From positions 24,374,761 to 24,438,760 of the forward strand of contig CM022673.1 of the NCBI GenBank assembly GCA_012295275.1: 64,000 bases of DNA, given 5' to 3'. The position numbers and the translations under genes are program-made. This DNA is from Chrysomallon squamiferum (taxonomy: Eukaryota; Mollusca; Gastropoda; Neomphalida; Peltospiridae). The number at the start of each line of letters is the position of its first letter. The stretch's first letter is position 1. This document shows positions 25,210 through 36,690 of this stretch, in pieces. The notes under the pieces are model-generated. The model ran no database searches. It was not told where the DNA came from and saw only the letters and a program-made list of their open reading frames with translations.

Positions 25210-26327
25210 ATATGTTACAAATATAGCGGCTGTTCTTCGGTATTAAAGTACTCGCTTCCATAATTACAAATATAAATAGATGCTGTCGGTGGTTTATTTC
25301 TGTATTTTAATTTATTTTTAATTACGTCGCGTTTAGGGACATGATCATATTTATACTGAAAATAGGCTTAACGAGACTTTAACCACTCATTATTAGGAAG
25401 CAACTGAATTCTTACGTTCTGTAAATAGCATACGTTGTTTTTTTCTTTTCTCTTCAGATCTCTGGGTTGTTTTTTTTAATTCTAGGATGTGAATATTATT
25501 ACATAAATATCTAGTTTATTTAATCTCTTGTTCGAAATAGCATTATTATTTCTAACATTTACCACTCTAACTGTTTACTTCAAAATAAGAAATGATAGAA
25601 TAATGGGTTGGGTTTTTTTTTGTGTGGGTGTGTGTATATGTTTGTTTGATTATTTGTTTTGGCTTTTTTAGAAAACAGTTAAATCTTTTTGAATGGCAAA
25701 AAACCCGACAGTTCAATCAAAGTGGATTAGTGCAAGGGAGATAACTCGTGTTCACTGCTAAATGTTACAGAAAAATGTCTGCAAACGTTCATTCAAACTT
25801 GTTCCGTTCCATATGGTAACAACAAAACTACTGAAGGCAAATACAAATCACACAAAGCACTTAACATATTTTTTTATTATTATTAAAAATACCCTATTAA
25901 AATAAAATGGACAGTTAATTCAATTTTATTACAAAGACAAACTATTAAAATAAAACGTTTTAAGAAAGAAAGTGAAAACAGTGAGAAAAATGTTTATAAA
26001 CAGGCTCGTGGTGACTGTCTGGATAAGACTGATTTGACCGTATTTTGCACACACAAAAACACAAGAAACAATTTCTTCTTATTTTATCCACAGTTTTGTC
26101 ATAATTTAATACCTAGGTCCATCCCCCACCCCACCCCGACATTATAAACAATTGTGTTTGTGAAAGAATACTCTTCACTTTTAAACATTTTCTTTTTATT
26201 AAACTGTATCTGGTATTTGCAGAACTACTATTTCCGTAACGCTGCTTGAAAAGAAAACATTTAAATAAGTTTGTATTTGTATACGATCATTCAAAGCCCA
26301 GACCAGTGTAAACAGATATTACAACAA

Positions 26328-26358
<31 letters not shown>

Positions 26359-26540
26359 GAAAGTCGTCTACCCCACAACACATTAAATAAAATAATAATA
26401 CGGGTGGATACAAACTGTACTCGACAAACAGACCTGTTATTCATGTCCACTCTTTTCTTTCTCTCGTTTTCTATTAATCCAGACACGTACATTAAATGTG
26501 AAGTAATGACTAATAATAAATAATACGAGCAGAACTGACT
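25210..26540. other. AT-rich DNA; probable intron or intergenic
   Basis: Mostly unique; AAAT run at 26328-26357. If the MSEREDLT exon is real this is its first intron. No further exon seen. Confidence 0.45.
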
Positions 26541-26543
26541 TAC

Positions 26544-26567
26544 CGTGAGATCTTCCCTTTCTGACAT
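26544..26567 (-). CDS. Candidate first coding exon (MSEREDLT) with consensus donor
   Basis: On the minus strand TTTACCATGTCA gives a good start context. Eight codons (MSEREDLT) follow, then the donor ACG/GTAAGT in phase 0. The 190 bases upstream (26568-26760) are unique, fairly CpG-rich and could be the 5'UTR. The N-terminus resembles that of 14-3-3 epsilon proteins, but no further 14-3-3 exon was found at lower coordinates, so I do not name it. If real, the gene continues to the left across repeat-rich DNA or out of the window. Confidence 0.3.
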
Positions 26568-26759
26568 GGTAAATGATTTCCAAGGTGGTGATATATCGCT
26601 TGTAGACGCTTCTGTGACAAGACCAAGATCAGCGTTTTCGTCAATATTGAGAACTCGTTTTTACAAAGTCTACGCAACGTGACACTAGGCGTTTCTGACT
26701 GGTCGGTTCTTACGCTCCCCGCTTTATTTATGTCATTCACAAAACGTTCATTCACAAAA

Positions 26760-29200
26760 TGTTTTGACTGAAATGGAGGACGGGTTATAACCTCATAACG
26801 TATATTATTACGTGAAAAAAACTACGAGTGTGTTTGACTTTGTAAACGTTGTAAATGATCACAGTCATTTTTTTTTTTTTTTTTTTTTTTCAAAAATTTA
26901 AAATTATCGTTTTATATCGGATTACATTTCTTTTTTCTTTTTCGTTTTGTTATTTTTCCTTTTATTATTAATAGTTAGCAAATATAAATAATAGTAGTGC
27001 TAATAGTAGTAGCAGCAGTAGAAGTAGTAGAGTAGCGGTAGTAATAATGGTTATAGTAGAGGTAGTAGTAGTAATAGTACTAATAGTGGTAGTGGTAGTG
27101 AAAATTGTAGTTGTAAGCCAATCTCTTTTTGCTAAGTTTATATATTTTCAGTTCTTAAATAAAATACAGTCGAGTAGAAGATATTATAAGTCTATTATTA
27201 TTACATTTGTTTACTTGACATATCCACTCTTTCGTACAGCAATTATTGTTCGAGTATTTCATTTCTTACTCGACAGATCGATGCGCTCATTGAATTGTAC
27301 AGACAGTTCTCTAAGGCCACAGTATGTTTTTTTCCCGTCTACGGGAAGGTGCACTTAAAGATTACTGGTTGCTAACGAGTTATTAGAGTGTTAACGGTGG
27401 GTTTTTTCTCTCGTGTCATGAAAAATGAACAAGAGAAACTAAATTGCATTTCTGATAATGCAAAAATTAATTGAAACTGTACTGAGAACATGTTACATAA
27501 ATAATCATATATTCTTTCTTCTAATTTTTTTTTTTTTTTTTAATAATTGTTTTAATACTTATTTTTTTCTTTCTTTAATCTAACACAAGAAGAAGAAGAA
27601 AATTAAGAGAGATCATATTAAATATACTTCAGCATCTATTTTAGAAAATAATAAAAAAATATATATGTATATTGTTCTACGTGTAATATTTGTTTTCTCC
27701 CACACATTATTGATGCTTGGAGTGAAATGGCAGTCTGCAAGGAACGTGTTACTCGTTGTAACAAGTGGCACACACTGAATGAACACTGAAAAACGGTCGT
27801 TCGCCTACTCACACTGAATTATCACATTTTTACACTAATGACAGGAGAGAGAGAAAAAAACACCCAGCAGCAGCAGAGAGTATCAAGTTATCAGGATTAT
27901 TGTAGAAATTATATCGTAGGCGCTGCATCTGCTTTCAATGGGCAGACGGCAGACTGAATTGTCATTCGTTTTCCCGTTACGACTCCAGCTTGCTTCAGTT
28001 ATTATTTACAATTAAAATCTGCGAGCGAGGGATGCCTACGTCTTTCCCAGCTTTTTAATGAAAGATAATTGTCCACACCGCGCGTTAAGTTCGATTTAAG
28101 TGATATGAAAACACGTTTGTCTGAAAGCCATGTTGTCAATGGCGATTCACTTTTTGGTCTGCTGCGATTCAGTGTAAAACAGAATTTAAAAAATAAAAAT
28201 AATAATAATAATAAAATAAAATTAAAAATCGGTTGTAGAGGAAAAAAGAAGAAAACCACTAAGTACATGAAACAAAAACAAAACAAACAACTTAAACTTA
28301 AACTGAAAAAAAAAAATAATAAAATAAAAAGAAGAAAATAAATAAATAAATAAATAAAACTAATAATAATAATTATTATTGTTGTTGTTATCTCGCTCGC
28401 TGTCTAAGATCAAAACATGCAGATATCTTCAGTCACGTGAATATTCAATTGCACACATAAGCCTGGATTAGTTTACAGTATAGTTACAACGGCTGTCTGG
28501 ATCAATGGTTGCTATTATTACAATCGATTTTAAGTTAATTTTTTATCATAATTAAATGTTAAACAAGCGCCAAGCAAACTTGTTTATCAGTGAATGGTAA
28601 TAAATCAAACACACAGTAGCAAAAACCCTCTAAACAAGCAGATTAATACAAGTTAGTCACGAAGAGATTAGAATTATATAATTTTATTGCTGTATTCCAG
28701 TTGCATAAATTCTTTGAAAACAATAGGAAAAACGACACACTGGATCAAAATGTAAACTGAATTAATAATTTAGTTTAATATGCTTGATCAACTTAATAAA
28801 AAATTAAATTATAAAACAAAAGAATGAGTTTAAGTTTTCAAAAGAGGTTTTTTTTGTTTCTGTTTTTGTTTTGTTTTGTTTGTGTTGTTGTTGTTGTTTT
28901 TTTGTTAGATACTTGAGCAACCACTCCACGTGTTTAGCAACAACTAATCTTATATGCACATAAACACAACAGCTTGGCTTGTGATAAACCAAATACGAGC
29001 GACTGGTTGGAATGGAAAATATCAAAACTGGTCCACAGAGGTGAATCGAGTCTGCGTCAGACATCAAACAAATTTCAAGTTCAGTGAAATCAAGTGCAAG
29101 TACACTGTGAACAAGAATTAACATAACGCGACACCAGTAATACACATTTATGTGTCTGGCCGTGTCGTGTTAAAAATTCAGTCACCGAGAATAATAAAAT
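26760..29200. other. AT-rich DNA with homopolymers, no gene supported
   Basis: Poly(T) 26869-26890, AGT-type imperfect repeats 26995-27110, poly(T) 27527-27541 and AAT/A-rich 28185-28385. The block 27960-28170 is unique and somewhat CpG-rich but no exon is convincing. Confidence 0.45.
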
Positions 29201-29600
29201 CAGACGCCTGCTAGAGTGTTAGACATTCCGCGCATTCGACAACGCCAAGAGAATGCGCGAGTTTTCTCATAAATAATACATTTCCGGTCCGCAGTTTGTC
29301 AGCGCCATGTGCTGTTGGACCGCCCGCGGGTTACTCCGCGTTTGAAAGTAAAACTTTTGTTTTAGTTTCACAGTTCGTAAAGTGCTAAAAATTGTGTTAA
29401 ATCCTTGTGCTATTCATATCTTAATACGATTTAGTTGTGGTAAATTTGCATATTCTTGTTTTCAATAAAGTTTTTAACGACGGGTAAAATTGTCGCAGCG
29501 TATTAGTTTTTCAGATAAAAAAGACGATCGTCTGCAGATAATAAATAAAATATTTAATTACTTGTTATTTCGTAGTAGGTTACTGACACAGAAAAAATCA
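29200..29600 (+). promoter_or_regulatory. CpG-containing island with short ATG-donor sequence
   Basis: ACCGCCCGCGGGTTACTCCG near 29320 is the most GC-rich word in this part. Downstream, ATGTTTCAG/GTACGA at about 29600-29615 could be a minimal coding start and donor (three codons). Weak; a promoter is possible, and no downstream exon was found. Confidence 0.2.
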
Positions 29601-29623
29601 TGTTTCAGGTACGACAGTCCTAG

Positions 29624-29670
<47 letters not shown>

Positions 29671-29978
29671 CATTTTGTAATGACTGGTTAGTTTCATTTC
29701 CTGCGTTCGAGCACGAGTTAAATATTTGTCAATTAAATTTATATTAAATGTTGCAACATCCTGATCACAGAACATTAAGATATCGTTAAAAATAAATTTG
29801 ACTAAACATTATGAATGGATGGATGACAAAACAGATAATGGTTACTGATGGCTTTTTTTGCTTTTTCTACACTAGAAATGATAGAGCATCACTCCTACCC
29901 GTCTGTTTTACATTTTATATAAATCATCTCCCAGCACGAATCCACGACTATTACAGCTGTTTTGTTTGCTTGTTTTCT

Positions 29979-30009
<31 letters not shown>

Positions 30010-30380
30010 GAGGGGGCACCGATTTATACCAATTCTGATCATCTCCTTGTTGCAAAGCAGCAATTCTAACAATCACACGCATCCAAAAATCCAATTTCGT
30101 TTTATTTTGAAAGTAAGAATTTGAAGAGAGAGAAAGAGAGAGTACAATAAACAATTGGCCTATAATATCACCTTGTTACATTTAATACAAGTTAATTACC
30201 TCTTTAATAAATAAATAATTACTTTAAGTTTTAGAAATCAAAGTTATTTTCCTTTAACAGGATAGAGGTATATTTGTTATATTACAAATTCAGCTACAGG
30301 TACCAAACCATTTATCCAGCAAGCTTTGGATCATATTTGTGGATTTATCAGACGTTTGGATACAGGCTATATATATATAT

Positions 30381-30426
<46 letters not shown>

Positions 30427-30570
30427 TGGATAGGTAGACAGGTAGGAAAACAGAGATGTATGTAAAATATAAAATAACAAGCAGATACAAATCAGAATGT
30501 TCTTAAATAAGGGTCTTTTTGATCATTATTAAACCACTTGGAATTCCTAGAATAGAATATATATTATGGA
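29600..30570. other. AT-rich DNA with long poly(T) runs
   Basis: Poly(T) of about 40 bases at 29626-29665, poly(T) 29979-30004 and (ATAG)n at 30381-30425. No gene supported. Confidence 0.6.
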
Positions 30571-30725
30571 AACTAAAAAGTACACACAACCAGTATAATA
30601 GCCCCAAACAATCCCTAAAAGCTCACTCTAGTGTCTTGAGCTGTCCCAAAAACACTACATCGTCTCCACTTCTACTTTGGAGAGACAATGGGTGATAGCA
30701 TGGGAATAACAGCTCTCAGTTTTTT

Positions 30726-30806
30726 TTAGTAGTTCTTCACAACCAGGGTGGTTTTGGGGTTAGGGAGTGTTTTGAGGCTCACATACCAGTTACCTGGATA
30801 AAGTTT
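30726..30806 (-). CDS. Candidate terminal coding exon, unidentified
   Basis: A good acceptor (polypyrimidine tract and TTTCAG, ending at 30807) is followed by 26 codons and TAA on the minus strand. The translation starts KLYPGNWYVSLKTLPNPK and ends VVKNY. The other two frames stop within a few codons. The segment is repeat-free and codon use looks ordinary. No upstream partner exon with matching phase was identified, so the gene it would belong to is unknown. Chance cannot be excluded at this length. Confidence 0.25.
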   Translation of the reverse strand, partial: KLYPGNWYVSLKTLPNPKTTLVVKNY

Positions 30807-31534
30807 CTGAAAGAGAGATAATTGGATTTGTACCTGTACCTGTACCTACATATATTATTGATCAAATTGTGAAATATGACCATAAAATAACTGACTTCTA
30901 AAATGACAATATGTATGAAATAATTATAGATAAATTGCAGTAAATTAATACTGGGGAAAAAAAAAGAAAATCGATAAAATAATAGTAATAATAATATTAA
31001 AATAAGAAAGAAAAAAATCCTTGGTATGTGGAGTTTTAAAAACACTAAACTGTAAACAAGTGTCAAATCTGTAAATGTGTTAATCCTTTCAGAAACAGAA
31101 GTATTGTGTACTGAACTAAAAATATGACAGAAAACAAGTGAGTTAATCCTATTACAGTAAAGTGCAAATTAACCATGTCATTAACTTGGTCAGTTATTCT
31201 TGATCTGAATGGAAAATTATGATATTTTTAACACTACCTAATTTTTAATAAAACAGTGAGTGGTGATTTAGCATTGTTTTTCTCAGCCAGTTTCACAACT
31301 GTGCTACTGTACACTTTAGTGAATGTCTGCCAACTGACCTCAATAATTTCTGATTTCTGTACTACAAGACAATAAATTCAGTCTATTAAAAGTCGAGGAT
31401 TTAAACCTATTACCACAAACTCACCAATTATCAATGTTGTTATTAATATTATTTATTCTGCCACCAGATGATAAATGAAAACGTGTCATATTAAATAGTG
31501 GCTGCAATGGGAACAGTTGAATATCACTGACATA

Positions 31535-31720
31535 TCACATCACTGTGCAGCAGTTGGAAGTCTTTCTACATGTACTTTTAACTCTCCATAAATCAGTTGC
31601 ACTATTGACAAAAATTGCTTCTGTTTTTTGTTGAAGACCATTTTCAAATGACTCAAAATGAAAAACCCAGGCATATATCGAGCCATTTGAAATGTCAAGA
31701 ATTAATATTTTAAACAGAGC
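31535..31720 (-). CDS. Exon-like open frame downstream of TMEM101, unidentified
   Basis: After a possible acceptor (GATGTTGCAG ending at 31722) the minus strand is open for 61 codons to TGA at 31535. It includes FESFENGLQQKTEAIFVNSA and then ATDLWRVK. Composition is balanced and unlike the surrounding repeats, but there is no ATG at its head and I recognise no family. It could be an internal or terminal exon of another minus-strand gene, part of a long TMEM101 3'UTR, or chance. Confidence 0.2.
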   Translation of the reverse strand, partial: ALFKILILDISNGSIYAWVFHFESFENGLQQKTEAIFVNSATDLWRVKSTCRKTSNCCTVM

Positions 31721-31958
31721 TCTGCAACATCAGTTATCTTGTCAAGACTGCAACAAAACCCTATTACTATTTCATTTCTCTGACTGGTTCAGGGATTTAT
31801 CTGTCTTCCTCTTCTTGTTACAGTTTTATAAATAGATAGCACCTTCATTCAATAGTTTTCATGACCATTCCATGTTATCATTAACAATAAATTTCCAACA
31901 AAACAAAAAATAAAAAATTTGGTACAATATACTCTGTGTAATTAATTAGACACCATTA

Positions 31959-31964
31959 TTTATT
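31959..31964 (-). other. TMEM101: Candidate polyadenylation signal AATAAA for TMEM101
   Basis: A minus-strand AATAAA lies about 160 bases beyond the TMEM101 stop codon, past a (TA)n run at 32057-32096. It is the first canonical signal downstream. A longer 3'UTR is possible because the sequence down to about 30.55 kb stays unusually free of simple repeats. Confidence 0.4.
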
Positions 31965-32051
31965 ATATTGGCAGTAGATATAAAATTAAATAAATAAATA
32001 ATAAAATTCAGCTATAATTGGGGTATAAATAATATAAAAAGGAAGAACAGA

Positions 32052-32056
<5 letters not shown>

Positions 32057-32096
<40 letters not shown>
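32057..32096. repeat. (TA)n in the TMEM101 3'UTR
   Basis: About 40 bases of TA repeats just after the coding region. Confidence 0.95.
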
Positions 32097-32098
<2 letters not shown>

Positions 32099-32124
32099 AA
32101 AATACAATAAGTTTGAAGAAGGTA

Positions 32125-33406
32125 CTAAAACGTGAAACTGGTGTGAGTTCTTCTGTACGAAACAGAAGAAAAGAAAATGAAACCTAGTATTAAACAAACA
32201 TTGTCAACGAGCATTCTCACTTGATTCCAGTAGTGAACATTGTGTTCTGTCCAGTACGTGAGATCACCGTCTACGACTACAGTCAACAAAGTAACAGCAG
32301 GAATGAGACATAAGAAAATGTCTTGTATAAAATACCCAGAAATAAAACACAAGGCACTGCCCAACAACACCAATGTTAACAAATAATGCAGCCACTGACT
32401 GTGCCAGAAATGCTGCAAGAAAGCGTCTCTGTGCTGCTCACTGTAGTTGAGAATGAATGAAGAGGACAAACAACAGAGTCCTATGAGAATCTCTCCCACT
32501 CTCTGCCACTGTGTCAACTCAACTGCTCTGTGTTGTTGGGATTTCTGCCGATCTGTTCTCACAAAGAAATCACCAAGAAGGAGATAAATACCAGAACAGC
32601 CAATCTGTCTTGTAGACATTTGTATCTGTAAGATTTGAAAAACAAAAACATAAAAAAAAAATACTGTTCTTCTGAAAAGGCTCAGTACATTATTAAGTTA
32701 AATTGTTTGCAATTTTTACAATTCCTCAAGAATCCCATTTTTTAATAAACCAAAGTTTGTTAAAAATGTTATACCTGAAACAAAATTATTATTAAATTGC
32801 GACATTTCAAATTAAATATCGTTTAACAGGTAAAAAAGTATTTAGGTACAAAAGCAATCCAAAATAATTTTTGAATGCACCAGGAAATGCATTTAATATC
32901 ACTAACTATTCTAAATTAATAAATAAACAAGACTCTTCCATGTTCCACACAGTTATCCTTTTTACACATTAATTTAAATTTGATATGTAGAGAAATAGAT
33001 TACAATTGTAAGTGTAATAATAACTTTTAAAAAGTGTACATTAATTACTCACTTTCTGCCACTTATCATACTGAAATCTGCTGTTGGTGTAGAAGTTGTA
33101 GGCGAAGTACAACAGTTGTCCTGTGTAAATCAGAGATGCTTCTTTCACCAGCAGTCTTGTAGAGAAGAGAAATCCACACAAAACAAACAAACCCAGGTTT
33201 ATGTAGATGAGTTGTGGATTGATTGGAGGGTAACTGGTAATAAAAACAACACATCAGATATTATTTCTGCTGATCTTTTGTATTTTGGCATTTTATCTTT
33301 AAAAGCACTGTTGCTCAGTAAAAACTGTTCATTGGGAACACAGAATTTAACAGATATACAGTAATTTGATAATACCAACTAGCTACTTAATTTGGTCATA
33401 TTTACA

Positions 33407-33459
<53 letters not shown>

Positions 33460-34229
33460 TTGCAGTGAATATTAACACCATTTACAGGTTGATAACCCTT
33501 TTTTGAAAATAACTAAATTTGAAACTAAAAAAACACCCTAAATAATGATATGTTAACTAAGTTAAACATTTCAGATGATTTTAAACTTTTATGTACAAAA
33601 ACGTATTCCATAATCAAAATTATTTTAAAATACGTATTTAAATAAATAAATAAATATCTGAATATGAATTTAGACTAAGTTTCCAAAACACAGGACCCTT
33701 CCGGTCTCAATCATTTCGGATCAGGAACACACAATCTCAGGATCTCTGTCACTAATGTTACTCAGTTAGTGTCACTGTTAGTGTTATTGTTAATAATAAT
33801 ACTAAAATAGTGTTTAACTGGACGAAAGTAAGTGCTTATTAGGGGGTTTAATATTGCTGCTACTTCCTTAATTTTCAACATATTCACTTGATTTTGGTAT
33901 CATTTTAAAGAGGTTTACAAGCTCTACCCAACTGTCTTATTTATTTTCAGATTAGCGGGGTCTGAAAAATTTGTCCACATACCTAATAATATTAATAGTA
34001 AGATGTTTTGTTTCATGTTTGTCTTGATGATGTTGATCGAAAAGATAAGTTTGACATTTTTATAAAAATATTATAGTACTAGTACTAGTTATATTAACCT
34101 TTCGTGTACTGCTCTCTCTGCCAACAGCATCAGAAGTGTCAGTGCATTAATAAATGGAAATTTTTCTAGTAAGAAAAATGAAACTTTCATACATATGTGG
34201 CGACAACCACTCCAATAGGTTGTCGCCAT
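32125..34229 (-). CDS. TMEM101: TMEM101-like multi-pass membrane protein, three coding exons, complete
   Basis: Coding exons are 34229-34099, 33233-33053 and 32625-32125, giving 270 residues against 257 in human TMEM101. Intron 1 (34098-33234) is phase 2 with donor GTTAAT and acceptor TTACCAG. Intron 2 (33052-32626) is phase 0 with donor GTGAGT and acceptor CTTACAG. The spliced frame is open throughout. Similarity to human TMEM101, compared from memory, runs along the chain: MLLAERA in exon 1 (human MLYAERA), LGLFVLCGF in exon 2, WQKIQMSTR across intron 2 (human WLKVRMYSR), SGYF near residue 200, VDGDLTYW near 222 and YWNQVRML near 236 (human FWNQMKLL). About seven hydrophobic segments are visible. 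The ATG in context GCTATGGCG begins MATTYW and lies the same distance from AERA as the human start. Molecular function is poorly known; human TMEM101 was reported to activate NF-kappaB signalling when overexpressed. The weak donor of intron 1 is the only soft point. Confidence 0.93.
33408..33457. repeat. (AAT)n within TMEM101 intron 1
   Basis: About sixteen AAT units inside the 865-base intron. Confidence 0.95.
34198..34228 (-). promoter_or_regulatory. Inverted repeat (11-bp stem, 9-nt loop) overlapping the TMEM101 start codon
   Basis: TGGCGACAACC at 34198-34208 and its exact complement GGTTGTCGCCA at 34218-34228 flank a nine-base loop. On the minus strand the stem begins with the TG of the ATG and covers codons 1-4 and 8-11. 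In the mRNA it would form a GC-rich hairpin that buries the start codon. It could also be a coincidence of codon choice. Confidence 0.6.
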
Positions 34230-34330
34230 AGCTTCTTAGTTGTTGTGTGTATTTCCTCCTTGTTAAATGGCGCTCACTAGAAGAAGAAACTCACAATCTT
34301 TACAAAAGCAAAAGGTATAACGTAGGACTA
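34230..34330 (-). promoter_or_regulatory. TMEM101 5' flank (5'UTR and possible promoter)
   Basis: Immediately upstream of the TMEM101 ATG the minus strand is free of microsatellites and carries GCGCCATTTAA near 34262-34272. A CAAGATGGC motif of YY1 type lies further out near 34442 on the plus strand. No TATA box is evident, which suits a broadly expressed gene. The transcription start cannot be fixed from sequence alone. Confidence 0.3.
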
Positions 34331-34627
34331 GATGTGTAGTTTTGATCATACCTGATAAAATAAACGCATAAGTAAATTAAAATATTTTCTTTATATATTA
34401 TCATGATTTGATGTTTTGTTACGATTCAAATATAAAAATATCCAAGATGGCAAATATCGACAGTCAAATCAAACAATCTCTTTATCAGCAGATTATTATT
34501 ACAATTATATGTAAAGGAAAACATAGTTAATTTATTATTATTGTTGTATCATACTAATATAGCATTTTAATTATTATTTATTTATTTATTTATTTACTTA
34601 TTTATTTACTTTCTTACTTACTTATTT

Positions 34628-34664
<37 letters not shown>

Positions 34665-34969
34665 CTTAGACTTCCTTTGGCCATGATGATAAATATCATA
34701 AGGAGACTGGATGACTGTGTTGAAAGGCTGACAACAAGAAATATGCATAGATCAATTCTTATACCGTGAGTGAATGAATACTTAAATAAATAAATAAATA
34801 ATAAGGAGAAAAAGAACAACAAGACCAATTACGATTGGTCACAGTCTGATAAGCGGTCAGTTATAGAAACTATTTTACATAGAAATTTCTTTTCGGATAT
34901 TTTTTTCTTTTTTGGTCAGTACAATGCATAATAATGTTTTGAAAGTTTTAAATGATTACAAACCTTTAT

Positions 34970-35003
<34 letters not shown>

Positions 35004-35560
35004 GGGGGATTTTTTTCGTTTTTTTTTTCCTGTTTTAGTTCAGATTCGTTTTAATTTCAAAGTACATAATATAAATATGCTAAAAAAAATGGTTCTGAAC
35101 GCCTTAGAAATGTAAATAAAACAAAAAATGTTCATCCCTCTTTTACCTTAATTTTTTTTTTTTTTTTTTTTCAGTGTTTGTATCAGGTGAGTTTTTGCAG
35201 TCTGAATCCTACTTTCTCATCAAACATAAATAATTATTATATCGTGTCCCTTTGATTTAAGTTGTTTTGAATATTGTCAGAATAATAAATCAGATCCGCC
35301 AGAACCAATTCAAGTCTAAGAGTATTTGGAGAGATAGTTGCATGTTACTGTGTATCTGTGAGTGGGTGCCTGTGTGTGTGTTAAATTAATAAATGTAAGT
35401 AAGATGTAAATAAAATGCGTTAAATAAATTCTTTCATTTATGTCGCCGACATTTTAGGTTCAATCAAGGTATATAACTCCATCAACATAATTTGATAAAC
35501 ATTAAAAGGGTTCTCTCCCTTAATGAATGTTTTTATGCTGCTTATGGTGTATATCTCCAA
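34331..35560. other. AT-rich DNA with three poly(T) runs
   Basis: TTTA repeats at 34575-34625, and poly(T) at 34629-34660, 34972-35000 and 35152-35171. No gene supported; the left end may contain TMEM101 promoter sequence. Confidence 0.55.
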
Positions 35561-35567
35561 AGACTAT

Positions 35568-35768
35568 CTATTCAGAAACAGGCATATTTCTATCAAATGC
35601 AGGACGTTCCTTAGGTTCATTTCTTGGCTGTTCATATTTAAATAAATCATACGAAAGGGGAGTAATTGATCTGTAAGTTCTAACAAGAATATTGTGACGG
35701 AATTCCCTAAAATTGTACAATCTACAAATTCCCCTAAACAACGAAATAATACATATTGTATGAATCAT
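35568..35768 (-). CDS. Unidentified 66-codon frame, arginine-rich N-terminus
   Basis: ATG to TAG on the minus strand. The first half is hydrophobic with spaced arginines (MIHTICIISLFRGICRLYNF), resembling a mitochondrial presequence; the second half is polar (YEQPRNEPKERPAFDRN). No family recognised. The surrounding DNA is unique for about 250 bases. It may be a small mitochondrial protein, an exon, or a random frame. Confidence 0.2.
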   Translation of the reverse strand: MIHTICIISLFRGICRLYNFREFRHNILVRTYRSITPLSYDLFKYEQPRNEPKERPAFDRNMPVSE

Positions 35769-35864
35769 TTATCCAAACTATTCAGAGCAGGAATTAAACG
35801 TTTAAATGTCTTTTGAATTCCTGACTACTTCTGGAATATGATGAAACACATGCATGTATATGTG

Positions 35865-36690
35865 TTATCTAGTATTAAGATATGTTGAAAGTCATGCATA
35901 TGTTTTAATTAGTACTAAGATATGTTGAAAGACATGTATATATTATTTTAACTAGTACTAAATTATGTTGAAACGCATGTATATATTATGTTAACTAGTA
36001 CTAAGATATGTTGAAACGCATGTATATATCTTAACTAGTACTAAGATATGTTGAAAGGCATGTATATATCTTAACTAGTACTAAGATATGTTGAAAGGCA
36101 TGTATATATCTTAACTAGTACTAAGATATGTTGAAACGCATATATATGTCTTAGCTAGTACTAAGATATGTTGAAACGCATGTATATATCTTAACTAGTA
36201 TTAAGATATGTTGAAAGGCATGTATATATCTTAACTAGTACTAAGATATGTTGAAACGCATATATATGTCTTAGCTAGTACTAAGATATGTTGAAACGCA
36301 TGTATATATCTTAACTAGTACTAAGATATGTTGAAAGGCATGCGTATGTTTTAACTAGTACTAAGATATGTTAAAAATTATACATATATCTTAACTATTA
36401 CTAAGATATGTTGAAATGCATGTATATGTCTTAACTAGTACTGAGATATGTTGAAACGCCTGTATATGGGTTAATAGTACTAAGATATGTTGAAATGCAT
36501 GTATATGTCTTAACTAGTACTAAGATATGTTGAAACGCATATATATGTCTTAGCTAGTACTAAGATATGTTGAAACGCATGTATATATCTTAACTAGTAC
36601 TAAGATATGTTGAAAGGCATGCGTATGTTTTAACTAGTACTAAGATATGTTAAAAATTATACATATATCTTAACTATTACTAAGATATGT
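35865..36690. repeat. Satellite, 40-bp unit, about 20 copies with higher-order structure
   Basis: Unit CTAGTACTAAGATATGTTGA plus AACGCATGTATATATCTTAA. A block of about 155 bases (four variant units in the same order) at 36255-36410 recurs at 36536-36690, showing recent block duplication. The left end is more diverged. Confidence 0.93.

Noticed and set aside
26544-26567. Naming MSEREDLT as 14-3-3 epsilon
   Set aside because: Only about six residues resemble it and no conserved 14-3-3 exon is seen downstream.
33066-33254. 62-codon minus frame MCCFYYQLPSN
   Set aside because: Wrong frame of TMEM101 exon 2 and reads through its acceptor; the spliced frame matches the family.
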